A stretch of DNA of 64,000 nucleotides, taken from the NCBI RefSeq assembly GCF_900101595.1, contig NZ_FMYY01000007.1:178298-242297 (forward strand), given 5' to 3'. This stretch comes from Paenibacillus sp. cl123 (GTDB lineage Bacteria > Bacillota > Bacilli > Paenibacillales > NBRC-103111). This document shows positions 32,931 through 42,337 of this stretch, one piece after another. Position 1 is the first letter of the stretch, and each line of letters starts with the position of its first letter. The position numbers were made by a program, and so were the translations under genes. The notes under the pieces were generated by a model. That model ran no database searches. It saw only the letters and a program-made list of their open reading frames with translations, and was not told the DNA's origin.

Positions 32931-35900
32931 TCAGTCCGCACGCGTCGCAGGCTCCCCGATCGCGATCCAGTTCATCTCTCCTTGCAAATATGCCGAATAC
33001 TTGCTCCGCACGATCGTAAGAATGGCGCCATCCTCCAGCTTCTCCTTGACTGACGCATAGCAATTCGGATCGGTAGCGGTCGATACGAGTACATAATTCC
33101 TGTTGCGGAATGCGGCATCGAAGGTGATCAGCACCTCCGACTGATCTTCGTCGGCCCCCATCTGGAACGGCGCAACACCGAACTGCTGGATGGCGGGCAG
33201 CGGCGAAACCGCAGTAATGGCGCTGCGTCCATGGACGGCAGCCGGCTCCGATTGCTGTGGGGCGGCATCAGCTGGTTCGGGCTGAACGGGCGGGACGTCC
33301 AGTTGCTGCTCCTCTTCTTCCTCCGCCTGCCCGCTATTATCTGCCGAAATTTCTGTTTGTTCGGAAAGCTCGGATGCTGCCGTTATGTCTGCGTCGTGCT
33401 CCAGCGCCCCTTCCAGCTGCTCTTCAAATGAGTTTTCAAATGAATTTTCAAGCGAATCCTCAAGCGACTCTTCAGGCAAATTCTCAAGAGGGCCCTGAAG
33501 CGACTCCTCAATCGGCTGCGGCCTGCCGGCCGACGCTTGGATGCGCTCCGTCAGCAGCGCCTGGATGGAAGGCTCCAGATGAATCAGCGAGATGCTGCCA
33601 GGCAGCAGATGGTAACCGGAGATCGACTCCTGCTTAATGTGAAGGCTATCAATCGCATCGAAGTCAAGATGTTCCCCCCTCACGGACAGCGGGGCAAGCT
33701 TGCTAGCCGTCACGGCTTCATCCGCCAATTTGTCGGCGGTTACCGCTGCGTCGGCAAGCTTTTCGACTGTTACCGATTCGTACGCCAGCTTAACGCCCGT
33801 CACCGCTCCATACGCCAGCTTATTGCTTGTCACCGCTTCGTCGGCGAGCTTAACGGGCGTTACCGCTCCATACGCCAGCTTATTGCTCGTGACGGCTTCG
33901 TCCGCCAGTTTGTCGACCGTCACCGCTTCATCTTCCAGCTTAACGCCCGTCACCGCTCCGTACGCCAGCTTATTGCTTGTCACCGCTTCGTCGGCGAGCT
34001 TAACGCCCGTTACCGCTCCATACGCCAGCTTATTGCTCGTGACGGCTTCATCCGCCAGTTTGTCGGCCGTCACCGCTTCATCTTCGAGCTTGTCGACCGT
34101 CACCGCACCGTCTGCCAGCTTGTCGGTCGTCACCGCTTCGTGCGCCAGCTTGTCGGCCGTCACCGCTTCATTTGCCAGCTTGTCGCTCGTCACATCTTCG
34201 TTCGCCAGCTTATCGGTCGTCACCGCTTCATTCGCCAGCTTATCGCTCGTTACGGCTTCATTCGCCAGCTTATCGCTCGTCACGGCTTCATCAGCCAACT
34301 TATCGACCGTCACGGCGTTGTACCCCAGCTTATCGGTCGTCACCGCTTCGTCGGCAAGCTTGACGTCCGTCACGGCTCCGGCTGCCAGCTTGCCGTTCGT
34401 CACCGCTTCGTCCGTCAGCTTGTCGGTCGTTACCGCTGCTGCAGCCAGCTTGTCGGCCGTCACCGCCTCATGCGCCAGTTTGTCGTTCGTCACGGCTTCA
34501 TATGCCAGCTTGTCGACCGTCACGGCTTCGTACCCCAGCTTGTCGGTCGTCACCGCTTCGTATGCCAGCTTATCGCCCGTCACCGCTCCGTCCGCCAGCT
34601 TGTCGCTTGTCACAGCTTCGTTCGCGAGCTTGTCGACTGTTACCGCTTCATACGCCAGCTTATCGCCCGTCACGGCTTCATAACCCAGCTTAACGCCCGT
34701 CACCGCTCCGTCGGCCAGCCTGTCGACCGTCACAGCTTCAGCCGCCAGCTTATCGCTTGTCACCGCTTCGTCGGCAAGCTTAACGCCCGTCACCGCTCCG
34801 TCAGCCAGCTTATCGCTCGTCACGACTTCGTACCCCAGCTTATCGCTCGTCACGGCTTCAAGCGCCAGCTTATCGCCCGTCACCGCTCCGTACGCCAGCT
34901 TGTCGGCCGTCACCGCTCCGCCAGCCAGCTTTTCGACCGTCACGGCTTCGTCCGCCAGCTTGTCGCTCGTCACCGCTTCGTCCGCCAGCTTAACGCCCGT
35001 CACGGCTCCATACGCCAGATTATCGGCCGTTACAGCTTCGTACGCCAGCTTGTCGGCCGTCACCGCTCCGTCTGTCAGCTTATCGGTCGTGACTGCTCCC
35101 TCTGCGAGTTTAACGCCCGTCACCGCTTCGTCCGCCAGCTTATCGCTTGTCACGGCTTCGTCCGCCAGCTTAACGTTCGTTACCGCACCTTCCGCCAGTC
35201 TATTGCTCGTAACCGCTTCGTACGCCAGCTTGTCGGCCGTGACTGCTCCTTCAGCCAGTTTAACGCCCGTGACCGCGCCTTCCGCGAGCTTGTCGCTCAA
35301 CACCGCTCCGTCCGCCAGCTTGTCGGCCGTGACCGCTCCGCCCGCCAGCTTGTCGCCCGTCACCGCATCGTCCGCCAGCTTGGCGCCCGTCACCGCTCCA
35401 TTCTCAAGCTTGTCGCGCGAGACCGCCCCGGCAGCCAAATGCAGCCCGGCAATCGTCTCCGCTCCGATGTGCATGGGCTGGATAGCGCCTGCGGCCAAAT
35501 GCTCGGAGAGCACGGCCGCCTTGCCGAGCTTCTCCGCAGTTACGCTGGCATGGGCAATCTTGGCCGTAGTGACGGCCAGATTCGTCAGCTTGTCGGTCGA
35601 AACGGACTCGCTGGATATTTTTACTGTGGTAACGCTGTGATTGGCCAAATGCGACGTCAGCACTGCCGACTCATGCACATGCTGCGAAAGGACGGAGCCA
35701 GGTGCCAGCTTGTCGGAGGTCACCGACCGCTCCGCTAGCTTTTCCGTCGTCACACTTCGTTCCCTCAGATGCTCGGCGGCGATCGCTTTGACTTCCAGAT
35801 GAGAGCTAAGCACACTTTTATCGGCCAGATGCTCCGCTGTGACCGCCGAACGGGAGAGATGCTCGGCATATACGGATTGCTTGGCGAGCTTCTTGGCCGT

Positions 35901-37109
35901 CACCGAGCGCTCCGCCAGCTTTTCTTGCGTCACCGACTGCTCGGCGAGCTGAAGGGACTGAACGCTGCCTGCCGCAAGCTTGTCGCTCGTCACCGCACGA
36001 GGCGACAGGTGCTGGGTTTCAACCGAGCCGTGGGACAGATGCTTCCCTTCGACGGCCTCTTCCTGCAGATGCGGCCCCTGAACCGCGCCGGGAGCAAGCT
36101 TAGCGGCATTTACCGCTGCATCCTTCAGATGCTCCCGCATCACAGCCTGCTCCGACAGGTGGGAGGCTTCGATCTGGCCTTGTGCCAGGTGCCCGCTGCG
36201 GATCAATCCGCTCGACAAATGTTCGGTCATGATTGCGCCCTGCTTGATCCGCTGCGAGGACACGCTTCTCGCCGCCAGCTTCTCCTCCGTCACAGCCCCG
36301 TCGGCCAGCTTGGTGCTTCCGATTCCGCCGTCTGCCAGCTTGGCGGCTGTGACCGAATGATCGCGCAGCTTCTCCGTCGTGACGGCATGATCCGCCAGCT
36401 TGGAGGTGTTAACCGCCCCATTGGCCAGGTTGGTCGTTTGCACGGCTCCGCTTTTGATTTTATCCGTCGTTACCGCCTGACTCTGCAGCAGCTCTCCTGT
36501 GATCGCTTCCTCGGCCAGATGCTTCGTATGAATGGAAGACTCGGCGATCTTCATCGCGTCTATCGTCTTGTCAGCCAGCTTCTCCGAAGTGATGCTGTGG
36601 TCCTGTATTTTATCTGCCGTAATCGCCGCCTGCTGGATCTTGTCAGTCGTAACAGAGCCGCTCGCGAGATGCTCCGCAGTGACAACCCGTCCGGCCAGCT
36701 TCTGGCCGGTAACGCTTTGAGCCGCCAGCTTGCTGGCATCGATGATATAATCCGCCAGGTTATCGCGCTGAATGGTCCCCCTGCGGATACGGCTTCCGTC
36801 CACGGCATAGCGCGCGATCTTCTCTCCCGTCACCGCTTCGTCAGCCAGATCGTCCGTATAGACGATGAAACCCGCCTTCGCCTTCTCTACCGCTGCCTCT
36901 GCATGTCTGTATATATATTCCTTTTCCTCCAATAGATCTTCCTCTTCAGCGACTCTGCTGATATTGGCTTCTTCGTCTATCGAATAGCGTCCCGCCTCCT
37001 CAGCGGGCGTCTCCTCAAGCCAGCGCAGCTCGTTGACCAGGGGGCGAATTCGCTTCGGCTGAAGCAATCCGGAAGTTCCGGTTTTCCGGCGACGGTTCTC
37101 CTTTTTCAT
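32931..37109 (-). CDS. Giant decapeptide-repeat fibre protein, probable spore surface
   Basis: 1392 residues. A basic start (KKENRRRKTGTSGLLQPKRI) and an acidic helical segment come first. About 105 ten-residue repeats of the form AVTxDKLAxE follow (about residues 90-1140); the first third and last units are diverged (KIADHSITSEKL, AEHLASGSVTTDKI), the middle nearly identical. An acidic Glu-rich linker then leads to a C-terminal domain of about 100 residues (VLITFDAAFRNRNYVLVST, WIAIGE), like phage-fibre/H-lectin-type ends. The short period suggests a beta-helical fibre. No signal peptide, which fits mother-cell assembly. The ATG follows AGGAGG by 7 bases and a strong sigma-K-like promoter lies upstream. 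Repeat number probably varies between strains. Confidence 0.85.
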   Translation of the reverse strand: MKKENRRRKTGTSGLLQPKRIRPLVNELRWLEETPAEEAGRYSIDEEANISRVAEEEDLLEEKEYIYRHAEAAVEKAKAGFIVYTDDLADEAVTGEKIARYAVDGSRIRRGTIQRDNLADYIIDASKLAAQSVTGQKLAGRVVTAEHLASGSVTTDKIQQAAITADKIQDHSITSEKLADKTIDAMKIAESSIHTKHLAEEAITGELLQSQAVTTDKIKSGAVQTTNLANGAVNTSKLADHAVTTEKLRDHSVTAAKLADGGIGSTKLADGAVTEEKLAARSVSSQRIKQGAIMTEHLSSGLIRSGHLAQGQIEASHLSEQAVMREHLKDAAVNAAKLAPGAVQGPHLQEEAVEGKHLSHGSVETQHLSPRAVTSDKLAAGSVQSLQLAEQSVTQEKLAERSVTAKKLAKQSVYAEHLSRSAVTAEHLADKSVLSSHLEVKAIAAEHLRERSVTTEKLAERSVTSDKLAPGSVLSQHVHESAVLTSHLANHSVTTVKISSESVSTDKLTNLAVTTAKIAHASVTAEKLGKAAVLSEHLAAGAIQPMHIGAETIAGLHLAAGAVSRDKLENGAVTGAKLADDAVTGDKLAGGAVTADKLADGAVLSDKLAEGAVTGVKLAEGAVTADKLAYEAVTSNRLAEGAVTNVKLADEAVTSDKLADEAVTGVKLAEGAVTTDKLTDGAVTADKLAYEAVTADNLAYGAVTGVKLADEAVTSDKLADEAVTVEKLAGGAVTADKLAYGAVTGDKLALEAVTSDKLGYEVVTSDKLADGAVTGVKLADEAVTSDKLAAEAVTVDRLADGAVTGVKLGYEAVTGDKLAYEAVTVDKLANEAVTSDKLADGAVTGDKLAYEAVTTDKLGYEAVTVDKLAYEAVTNDKLAHEAVTADKLAAAAVTTDKLTDEAVTNGKLAAGAVTDVKLADEAVTTDKLGYNAVTVDKLADEAVTSDKLANEAVTSDKLANEAVTTDKLANEDVTSDKLANEAVTADKLAHEAVTTDKLADGAVTVDKLEDEAVTADKLADEAVTSNKLAYGAVTGVKLADEAVTSNKLAYGAVTGVKLEDEAVTVDKLADEAVTSNKLAYGAVTPVKLADEAVTSNKLAYGAVTGVKLAYESVTVEKLADAAVTADKLADEAVTASKLAPLSVRGEHLDFDAIDSLHIKQESISGYHLLPGSISLIHLEPSIQALLTERIQASAGRPQPIEESLQGPLENLPEESLEDSLENSFENSFEEQLEGALEHDADITAASELSEQTEISADNSGQAEEEEEQQLDVPPVQPEPADAAPQQSEPAAVHGRSAITAVSPLPAIQQFGVAPFQMGADEDQSEVLITFDAAFRNRNYVLVSTATDPNCYASVKEKLEDGAILTIVRSKYSAYLQGEMNWIAIGEPATRAD

Positions 37110-37150
37110 GGGTGTTCCTCCTAATTGACAATTGACATCCAATCATAGGG

Positions 37151-37178
37151 TAGCATATGCATTCACCCATTTCCTGGT
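37151..37178 (-). promoter_or_regulatory. Sigma-K-like promoter of the fibre gene
   Basis: On the minus strand AC (37178-37177), 17 bases, then CATATGCTA (37159-37151) matches AC-N17-CATANNNTA at every fixed position. It lies 42 bases before the fibre-gene ATG. Confidence 0.75.
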
Positions 37179-37247
37179 TAGCTGTCCCGGTAAAATTAGG
37201 CGGTTCCATGCGCGGCAAATCCGCTGAATACAAGGAGGCTGCGCCGT

Positions 37248-38405
37248 TCAGCGCTCGCTAATGAACAGTTCCAGCCAGCGTCCGGCCGTACAATCCCATG
37301 TGAAACACTCAGCCACCCGCTGCGCGCTGCTCTCGCCATAACAACGCGCCCGCTCCTCATCGAGCAGCAGCGCCGCTATACGGTCCGACAGCTCGGGAAC
37401 GATGGCCGCCGGGTCCACGGTGTAGCCCGTGATTCCGTCCAATACGATCTCAGGCATCCCCCCGGCCCGCGTGGCTACAACCGGTACGCCCGCTGCCATC
37501 GCCTCAACATTCACCAACCCGAACGCTTCATGCCGGGCGGAAGGAACGGCCAGCACATCTCCCAGCCGGAACCATTCGTCCACCTGGTGATGCGGAACAT
37601 AAGGAACAAACCTGACATGCGGTTGGAGCTTGGCCGCCATCCTTCTCAAGCGCCGCACGTAAGGAGTCGTTCGCTTGGAGCCATAGAAAGCGCTGCCGAC
37701 CACGACCAAAGTCGCCTCCGGCACCCGCCGGATAATATCCGGCATCGCGGCCAGCAGATGATGCACGCCTTTGATCGGAATAAGCCGGCCGACATACAGA
37801 ATGATCTTGCGCCCTTCCAGCCCCTGCTGCGCCGCGAAGGCTTGCCGTCTGACCGCTCCCTCCGGCGTCCACCGCGATATAAACCGCTCTTTGTCCACAC
37901 CCAGATGATTGACCGTTATGCGATCCGCGATCTCCGGAACCCGCCGAATCAGCTCCTCGCACAAGTAGCGGCTGTTCACAATGACCCGGTCGACCGCCCG
38001 CAAACAGCGGCGAAGCTCCCTTCGGCCCATGTGGGGGCGGGAGACGAAGGTCACGGAATGAAGCGACAGCCACACTTTGGCCCCCGGATGCCGACGCTTC
38101 AGCACGCGGGCGAATCTCGGACGGTTCTCCACCTGGATGACGCGCGGGCGAAAGCTTCTCAGCCGCCGGCTGACCGAGCGGATGTACGACCGAGGAGAAG
38201 GCGCCGGCACCCTCCTGTAGCAGACTCCTCCACACAGCTCCCGGGATCGCTGGCGTTTGCCGCGGCGTCCGAATACCGCCAGCTTCACTCGTCCATGCAG
38301 ACGGCGGGCCACCTCGGCCGTAACAAGCTCAACGGAGCTGCTGGTCCCCGAAGGAATGGGAAAAGTGCCTGGCGTGACCACCACAGCGTCCCAACGACGT
38401 TTCAT
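37248..38405 (-). CDS. Family 4 glycosyltransferase
   Basis: 385 residues, GT4: VVVTPGTFPIPSGTSSSVEL, KIILYVGRLIPIKGVHHLLA, VVVGSAFYGSKRTTPYVRRL, VPSARHEAFGLVNVEAMAAG and VPVVATRAGGMPEIVLDG. The arrangement resembles CotSA/YtcC-type spore-coat glycosyltransferases. Arg-rich patches occur near residues 50-100 (FGRRGKRQRSREL; RSVSRRLRSFRPR). AAGGAGGAGTAAGCG precedes the ATG. It reads toward the fibre gene promoter; last gene of the spore-surface locus. Confidence 0.9.
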   Translation of the reverse strand: MKRRWDAVVVTPGTFPIPSGTSSSVELVTAEVARRLHGRVKLAVFGRRGKRQRSRELCGGVCYRRVPAPSPRSYIRSVSRRLRSFRPRVIQVENRPRFARVLKRRHPGAKVWLSLHSVTFVSRPHMGRRELRRCLRAVDRVIVNSRYLCEELIRRVPEIADRITVNHLGVDKERFISRWTPEGAVRRQAFAAQQGLEGRKIILYVGRLIPIKGVHHLLAAMPDIIRRVPEATLVVVGSAFYGSKRTTPYVRRLRRMAAKLQPHVRFVPYVPHHQVDEWFRLGDVLAVPSARHEAFGLVNVEAMAAGVPVVATRAGGMPEIVLDGITGYTVDPAAIVPELSDRIAALLLDEERARCYGESSAQRVAECFTWDCTAGRWLELFISER

Positions 38406-38613
38406 CGCTTACTCCTCCTTCATGAACGGGTATGCAGGCAGTATATTCAATCTCGTCTTGACGTGGATAGGCATCGGTCTTGTTTCCCGGCTTATGCCTG
38501 CCCAAAGTTTGTATTAGACGGCCGCAATCCGCATAATAAGGAAATAAGGCCGATGTCTTCTCCTGCTGGGAGAGACGCCGGACCTATATTCCGAATCAGT
38601 AGGTGATCCGCAG

Positions 38614-39843
38614 ATGAGTTCCTTAACCCATGCCATCGAGCGCTACGCCGAGCTGGCCGTTAGCGTAGGCATCAATGTTCAACCGGGCCAAACCCTGGTC
38701 ATTCAAGCTCCGCTGTACAATGCCGAATTCGTGCGGCTGATTGCCAAGAAGGCGTATGAGGCCGGCGCCAAAAACGTTCAGGTCGAATGGGATGACGACG
38801 AGCTGAAACGGATGAAATATATGATGGCTCCCGACGAAGCCTTCGAGGAATATCCGGCCTGGAAGGCGCAGGGCTATGTGGAGATGGCCGGCAATGACGC
38901 CGCTTTCCTGACGGTGTACTCCCCGACTCCTGACCTGCTGAGGGATGTCAAGCCCGAGCGGCTGGCCGCAGCCAGCAAAGCCTATGGGACGGCCATGCGC
39001 GAATACCGCGCGATGATGCAGGCCGGCCGGATCAGCTGGGCGATCGTCTCGGCCCCTTCACCCGCCTGGGCGCGCAAGGTTTTCCCCGATGCTTCGCCAG
39101 AGGATGCGGAACGGCTGCTGTGGGAGCATCTGCTTAGAGCCGCCCGGGCTTATGAGGAGCATCCGGTCGAAGCGTGGAGGCAGCATCTGGAGAGGCTCCG
39201 CGGCCATGTGGAGCGTATGAATGCCAAGCGGTATGCCCGCCTGATCTACCGGTCGCCGGGCACTGAGCTGAGCGTGGATTTGCCGCCGGATCATCAGTGG
39301 GTAGCCGGAGGCATTCACAATGCGAAGGGCACGTTCTTCGTGCCGAATATTCCGACCGAAGAGCTGTTCACTCTGCCGCACAGGGACAGTGTGAACGGAA
39401 CCGTGTCCAGCACGATGCCGCTCAACTGGAACGGCCAGCTCATCGACAAGTTCTCGCTCACCTTCGAGCATGGCCTCGTGACCTCCTGTACGGCGGAAAC
39501 CGGACTTGAGGCGCTCCAGCGGCTGATCGCCACCGATCCCGGGGCCGCCCGGCTCGGCGAGGTCGCTCTCGTGCCGCAGGACTCGCCTATCTCCAATATG
39601 AAGGTGCTGTTCTACAACACCGGCCTGGATGAGAATGCTTCCTGCCATTTCGCTCTGGGCAATGCGTACCCGCTATGCCTCAAGGACGGCTCCTCGATGA
39701 GCCGCGAGGAGCTTGATGCGCGAGGAGCCAACTTCAGCATCGTCCATGTCGACTTCATGATCGGCTCCGATCAGCTCGATATCGACGGCGTGCTGCAGGA
39801 CGGCACCGTGGAGCCCGTATTCCGGAGCGGGAACTGGGCCTGA
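38614..39843 (+). CDS. Aminopeptidase, family M29 (AmpS/PepS type)
   Basis: 409 residues. Thermophilic metalloaminopeptidase family: VQPGQTLVIQAPLYNAEFVR near the start, VEWDDDELKRMKYMMAPDEA, LPPDHQWVAGGIHNAKGTFF, NIPTEELFTLPHRDSVNGTV (with the metal-binding Glu and His), and YNTGLDENASCHFALGNAYP with VHVDFMIGSDQLDIDG. Two-metal cytosolic aminopeptidase that trims peptides. AGGTGATCCGC before the ATG. Single gene; a short AAGC inverted repeat after the stop (39844-39863) may be a weak terminator. Confidence 0.93.
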   Translation: MSSLTHAIERYAELAVSVGINVQPGQTLVIQAPLYNAEFVRLIAKKAYEAGAKNVQVEWDDDELKRMKYMMAPDEAFEEYPAWKAQGYVEMAGNDAAFLTVYSPTPDLLRDVKPERLAAASKAYGTAMREYRAMMQAGRISWAIVSAPSPAWARKVFPDASPEDAERLLWEHLLRAARAYEEHPVEAWRQHLERLRGHVERMNAKRYARLIYRSPGTELSVDLPPDHQWVAGGIHNAKGTFFVPNIPTEELFTLPHRDSVNGTVSSTMPLNWNGQLIDKFSLTFEHGLVTSCTAETGLEALQRLIATDPGAARLGEVALVPQDSPISNMKVLFYNTGLDENASCHFALGNAYPLCLKDGSSMSREELDARGANFSIVHVDFMIGSDQLDIDGVLQDGTVEPVFRSGNWA

Positions 39844-40002
39844 CTAAGCTCGGGTAAGCTTAGAAGTGTGGTGAACAAGCGGGCCCTTCAGCAGACCTTA
39901 GATCTTCCATTTTGTTATCCATACGGTTGGAATCCGGTTTCAAAAGGCGAACGCTTTGCTTTTCCAGATTCAAAGGTCCTCTGCGCAAGTTATTCACCAT
40001 AC

Positions 40003-40647
40003 TTAGAGATCCCGCGAAAGCTGGGGCTCCCCTTCCCCCGCACACAGCTGCTCATAACGGAAGCAGTCGGTAACATGGTCCATGACCATGCCGGTCGCCT
40101 GCATGAAGGCATAGCAGATCGTCGTGCCGACAAAGGTGAAGCCCCGCTTCTTCAAATCGCGGCTCATCGCATCCGACTCCGGCGTGCTGGCGGGCACCTC
40201 CTGCAGCGATGCCCGCCGGTTCACCCGGGGAGAACCGCCGACAAAGCTCCAGATATAGGTATCGAAGCTGCCGAACTCGGCCTGTACCTGCAAGAAGGCG
40301 CGGGCATTTTTGACCGAGCCGGCGATCTTCAGCCGGTTGCGGATCAGCCCGGGGTCGGCCAGCAGCTCTGCCAGCTTGTCCTCGCCATACCGGGCGACCA
40401 GCGCCGGATCGAAGCCGTCGAACGCTTCCAGGTAACGCTCCCTTTTCTTCAGCACGGTGTACCAGCTCAGTCCGGCCTGCGCTCCTTCCAGAATAAGCAT
40501 TTCGAACAGCTTCCGGTCGTCATGCTGCGGCACTCCCCATTCCTTGTCATGATATTCCATATAAAGCGGATCTTGATTGACCCAGCCGCATCGGCAAACC
40601 ATCGTCTTCATCTCCTCGGGATCATGTTCTGTGCTCGCATTGCCCAT
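40003..40647 (-). CDS. tag: DNA-3-methyladenine glycosylase I (Tag)
   Basis: 214 residues. Excises 3-methyladenine. The family zinc ligands are visible: Cys in VCRCGWV, His in EYHDKEWG, and His/Cys in MDHVTDCF; substrate-pocket EMLILEGAQAGLSWYTVLKK is present. The N-terminal 15 residues before MVCRCGW are extra; an ATG there has GAGGAG 9 bases upstream, so the protein may begin at residue 16. Single gene. The 155 bases on its 3' side hold no gene. Confidence 0.93.
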   Translation of the reverse strand: MGNASTEHDPEEMKTMVCRCGWVNQDPLYMEYHDKEWGVPQHDDRKLFEMLILEGAQAGLSWYTVLKKRERYLEAFDGFDPALVARYGEDKLAELLADPGLIRNRLKIAGSVKNARAFLQVQAEFGSFDTYIWSFVGGSPRVNRRASLQEVPASTPESDAMSRDLKKRGFTFVGTTICYAFMQATGMVMDHVTDCFRYEQLCAGEGEPQLSRDL

Positions 40648-40797
40648 TCATTTCCCTTCCAGCATACCATACTGCCTGCGGCCTGAGGACTCAACCGCGC
40701 CAATATGCATACTTTGCTCTCCGGATGCGTATCAACTAACATAAACTCCCGTCCCGTTCGGGGCGTGTTGATAAGATAAGCTGAGGTGAAGCATCTG

Positions 40798-41544
40798 ATG
40801 AACGATCGATATACCGTATATGAACAGCAAACCGCACGCGCCCTGCTGCGCTGGGAGAAGGAGCTGGCGAAGCCGCCCGGACTGCTGGAGAAAACATCCA
40901 GGGCTGTGCAAACCCGCGTGAATCAGGTTATCCCCGAGAAAGTCCACACGGCCATTACCGCCGCGGTCAAAGGCATCGTGCAAACGGCCTTGTTCACGAT
41001 GGACTATACGCCGAAAAGCGCCCCCTTGACCGATATGTCGCTGGCCATGCGGGATGCGCGAGCGGAGGAGCTGCTCGGCTTCTACAAGAAGCTGGCGGCC
41101 GCCGAAGGAGCAGGCGCAGGAGCAGGCGGCTTGCTGCTCGGCCTGGCCGATTTCCCGATCCTGATCGGCATCAAGATGAAATTTCTGTTTGAGCTGGCCC
41201 ATGTGTACGGGCATTCGACCATGGATTACCGCGAGAGAGTCTATATTCTGTACATCTTCCAGCTCGCCTTCTCCAGTCAAGCCAAAAAGCCCCAGCTGCT
41301 GAAGACGCTGGCCGACTGGCCGGAATACGCCAAAACCCTTCCTCCGGGCGAAGAGCTGGGCAGCCAGATCGACTGGCGGCAGCTTCAGCAGGAATACCGC
41401 GACACCATCGACTTCCGGAAGATGCTTCAGCTCGTCCCGGGGATCGGAGCGGTCGTCGGAGCCTGGGCCAATTACGGCCTGCTGGAGGAGCTGGGCCAGA
41501 CCGGCATGAACGTCTACCGGATGCGCTGGCTTCAAGAGTCTTGA
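40798..41544 (+). CDS. EcsC family protein
   Basis: 248 residues. EcsC domain (PF12787-like): RWEKELAKPPGLLEKTSRAV, VNQVIPEKVHTAITAAVKGI, a Gly/Ala-rich hydrophobic stretch (EGAGAGAGGLLLGLADFPIL), KMKFLFELAHVYGHSTMDYR and LVPGIGAVVGAWANYGLLEE. EcsC is linked in B. subtilis to the EcsAB ABC transporter, though these stand-alone forms have no known function. The ATG at 40798 follows GAGGTG by 9 bases. Confidence 0.87.
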   Translation: MNDRYTVYEQQTARALLRWEKELAKPPGLLEKTSRAVQTRVNQVIPEKVHTAITAAVKGIVQTALFTMDYTPKSAPLTDMSLAMRDARAEELLGFYKKLAAAEGAGAGAGGLLLGLADFPILIGIKMKFLFELAHVYGHSTMDYRERVYILYIFQLAFSSQAKKPQLLKTLADWPEYAKTLPPGEELGSQIDWRQLQQEYRDTIDFRKMLQLVPGIGAVVGAWANYGLLEELGQTGMNVYRMRWLQES

Positions 41545-41646
41545 TTCACCCCGCGGCCGCCCGGGTAAACCTATACCAAGACAAGCTGCACAACAAAATG
41601 CAGCTAAACTAATAGCCTACGGGCCTTGGAAAGGCGGTTGATCTCT

Positions 41647-41817
41647 ATGTTGAAATATTCCATGCTGTTCCTGATTATTGCCGTCGTTGCAGGTATTTTC
41701 GGCTTCGCCGGAATCGTTTCGGCGGCGGCCGGAATCGCCAAAATTTTGTTCTTCATCTTCCTGGTATTGTTCGTCATCTCGTTCTTCATGGGAAGAGGCT
41801 CTAAAACCCGCGTATAG
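41647..41817 (+). CDS. Small membrane protein, DUF1328/UPF0391 (YtjA)
   Basis: 56 residues, two membrane helices ([20 protein letters not shown] and [17 protein letters not shown]) with a basic end (RGSKTRV). The pattern [32 protein letters not shown] is that of UPF0391 proteins, often stress-induced, function unknown. The ATG at 41647 has GGAAAGG upstream. Confidence 0.85.
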   Translation: MLKYSMLFLIIAVVAGIFGFAGIVSAAAGIAKILFFIFLVLFVISFFMGRGSKTRV

Positions 41818-41861
41818 CGAGCGGGACCTTGCTTTCCCTGCATAAGCCATTGCTCTACCGG

Positions 41862-41894
41862 CGGCTTCTCCCCTCCTAGGGGAGGGCCGTTTTG
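41862..41894 (+). terminator. Terminator after the DUF1328 gene
   Basis: CTCCCCT-CCT-AGGGGAG with outer CGGC/GCCG and a short T-run (GTTTT), 50 bases after the stop. Confidence 0.65.
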
Positions 41895-42073
41895 CCGTTG
41901 GGGCAGACGTTGGAGGCGGGAGCGCTGTACCTATCCTGCGTCTCTTGCATCTCCGCGGCTGCGGGACGCAGCGCAACCAGCCGGTCTCATTTCACCAGGA
42001 AAGGCTTGTTTCGCTCGTCCGGTAAACAGGTAAAGAAGGTACGTACACCATTTTTCGACAAGAGGTGATCGTG

Positions 42074-42265
42074 ATGCCATGGACGCAAGGAGATTATCCC
42101 CCATCAATGAAAAATCTGGACACAAGGGTGCGGAATAAGGCCGTCGAAATCGCCAATGCCCTGTTGGAGGACGGTTATGAGGAAGGGCGGGCGATCGCTA
42201 TCGCCACCGCTCAAGCGAAGGAATGGAACGAAAATCATCCCGAACCCGGCAGCAAGACAGACTAA
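42074..42265 (+). CDS. Small YdaT-like protein
   Basis: 63 residues: MPWTQGDYPPSMKNLDTRVR, NKAVEIANALLEDGYEEGRA, IAIATAQAKEWNENHPEP. This is the short conserved motif seen at the start of YdaT-type general-stress proteins. GAGGTG lies six bases before the ATG. It may share a stress regulon with its SDR neighbour; the function is unknown. Confidence 0.75.
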   Translation: MPWTQGDYPPSMKNLDTRVRNKAVEIANALLEDGYEEGRAIAIATAQAKEWNENHPEPGSKTD

Positions 42266-42337
42266 ACGCAGTTGACCCCCTATCTATAAAGCTTGATCTC
42301 ATTCACAAATTCCATATGGCAAAGGAGAGCATGATTC

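Noticed and set aside
33690-36830. Prophage tail-fibre island
   Set aside because: The fibre resembles phage proteins, but there are no capsid, tail, lysis or integrase genes nearby and the promoter is sigma-K-like.
33537-36935. Large plus-strand open frames opposite the fibre gene (733 and 388 codons)
   Set aside because: Antisense shadows of the 30-bp repeats: Arg/His/Leu/Val-rich periodic translations without starts or ribosome sites.
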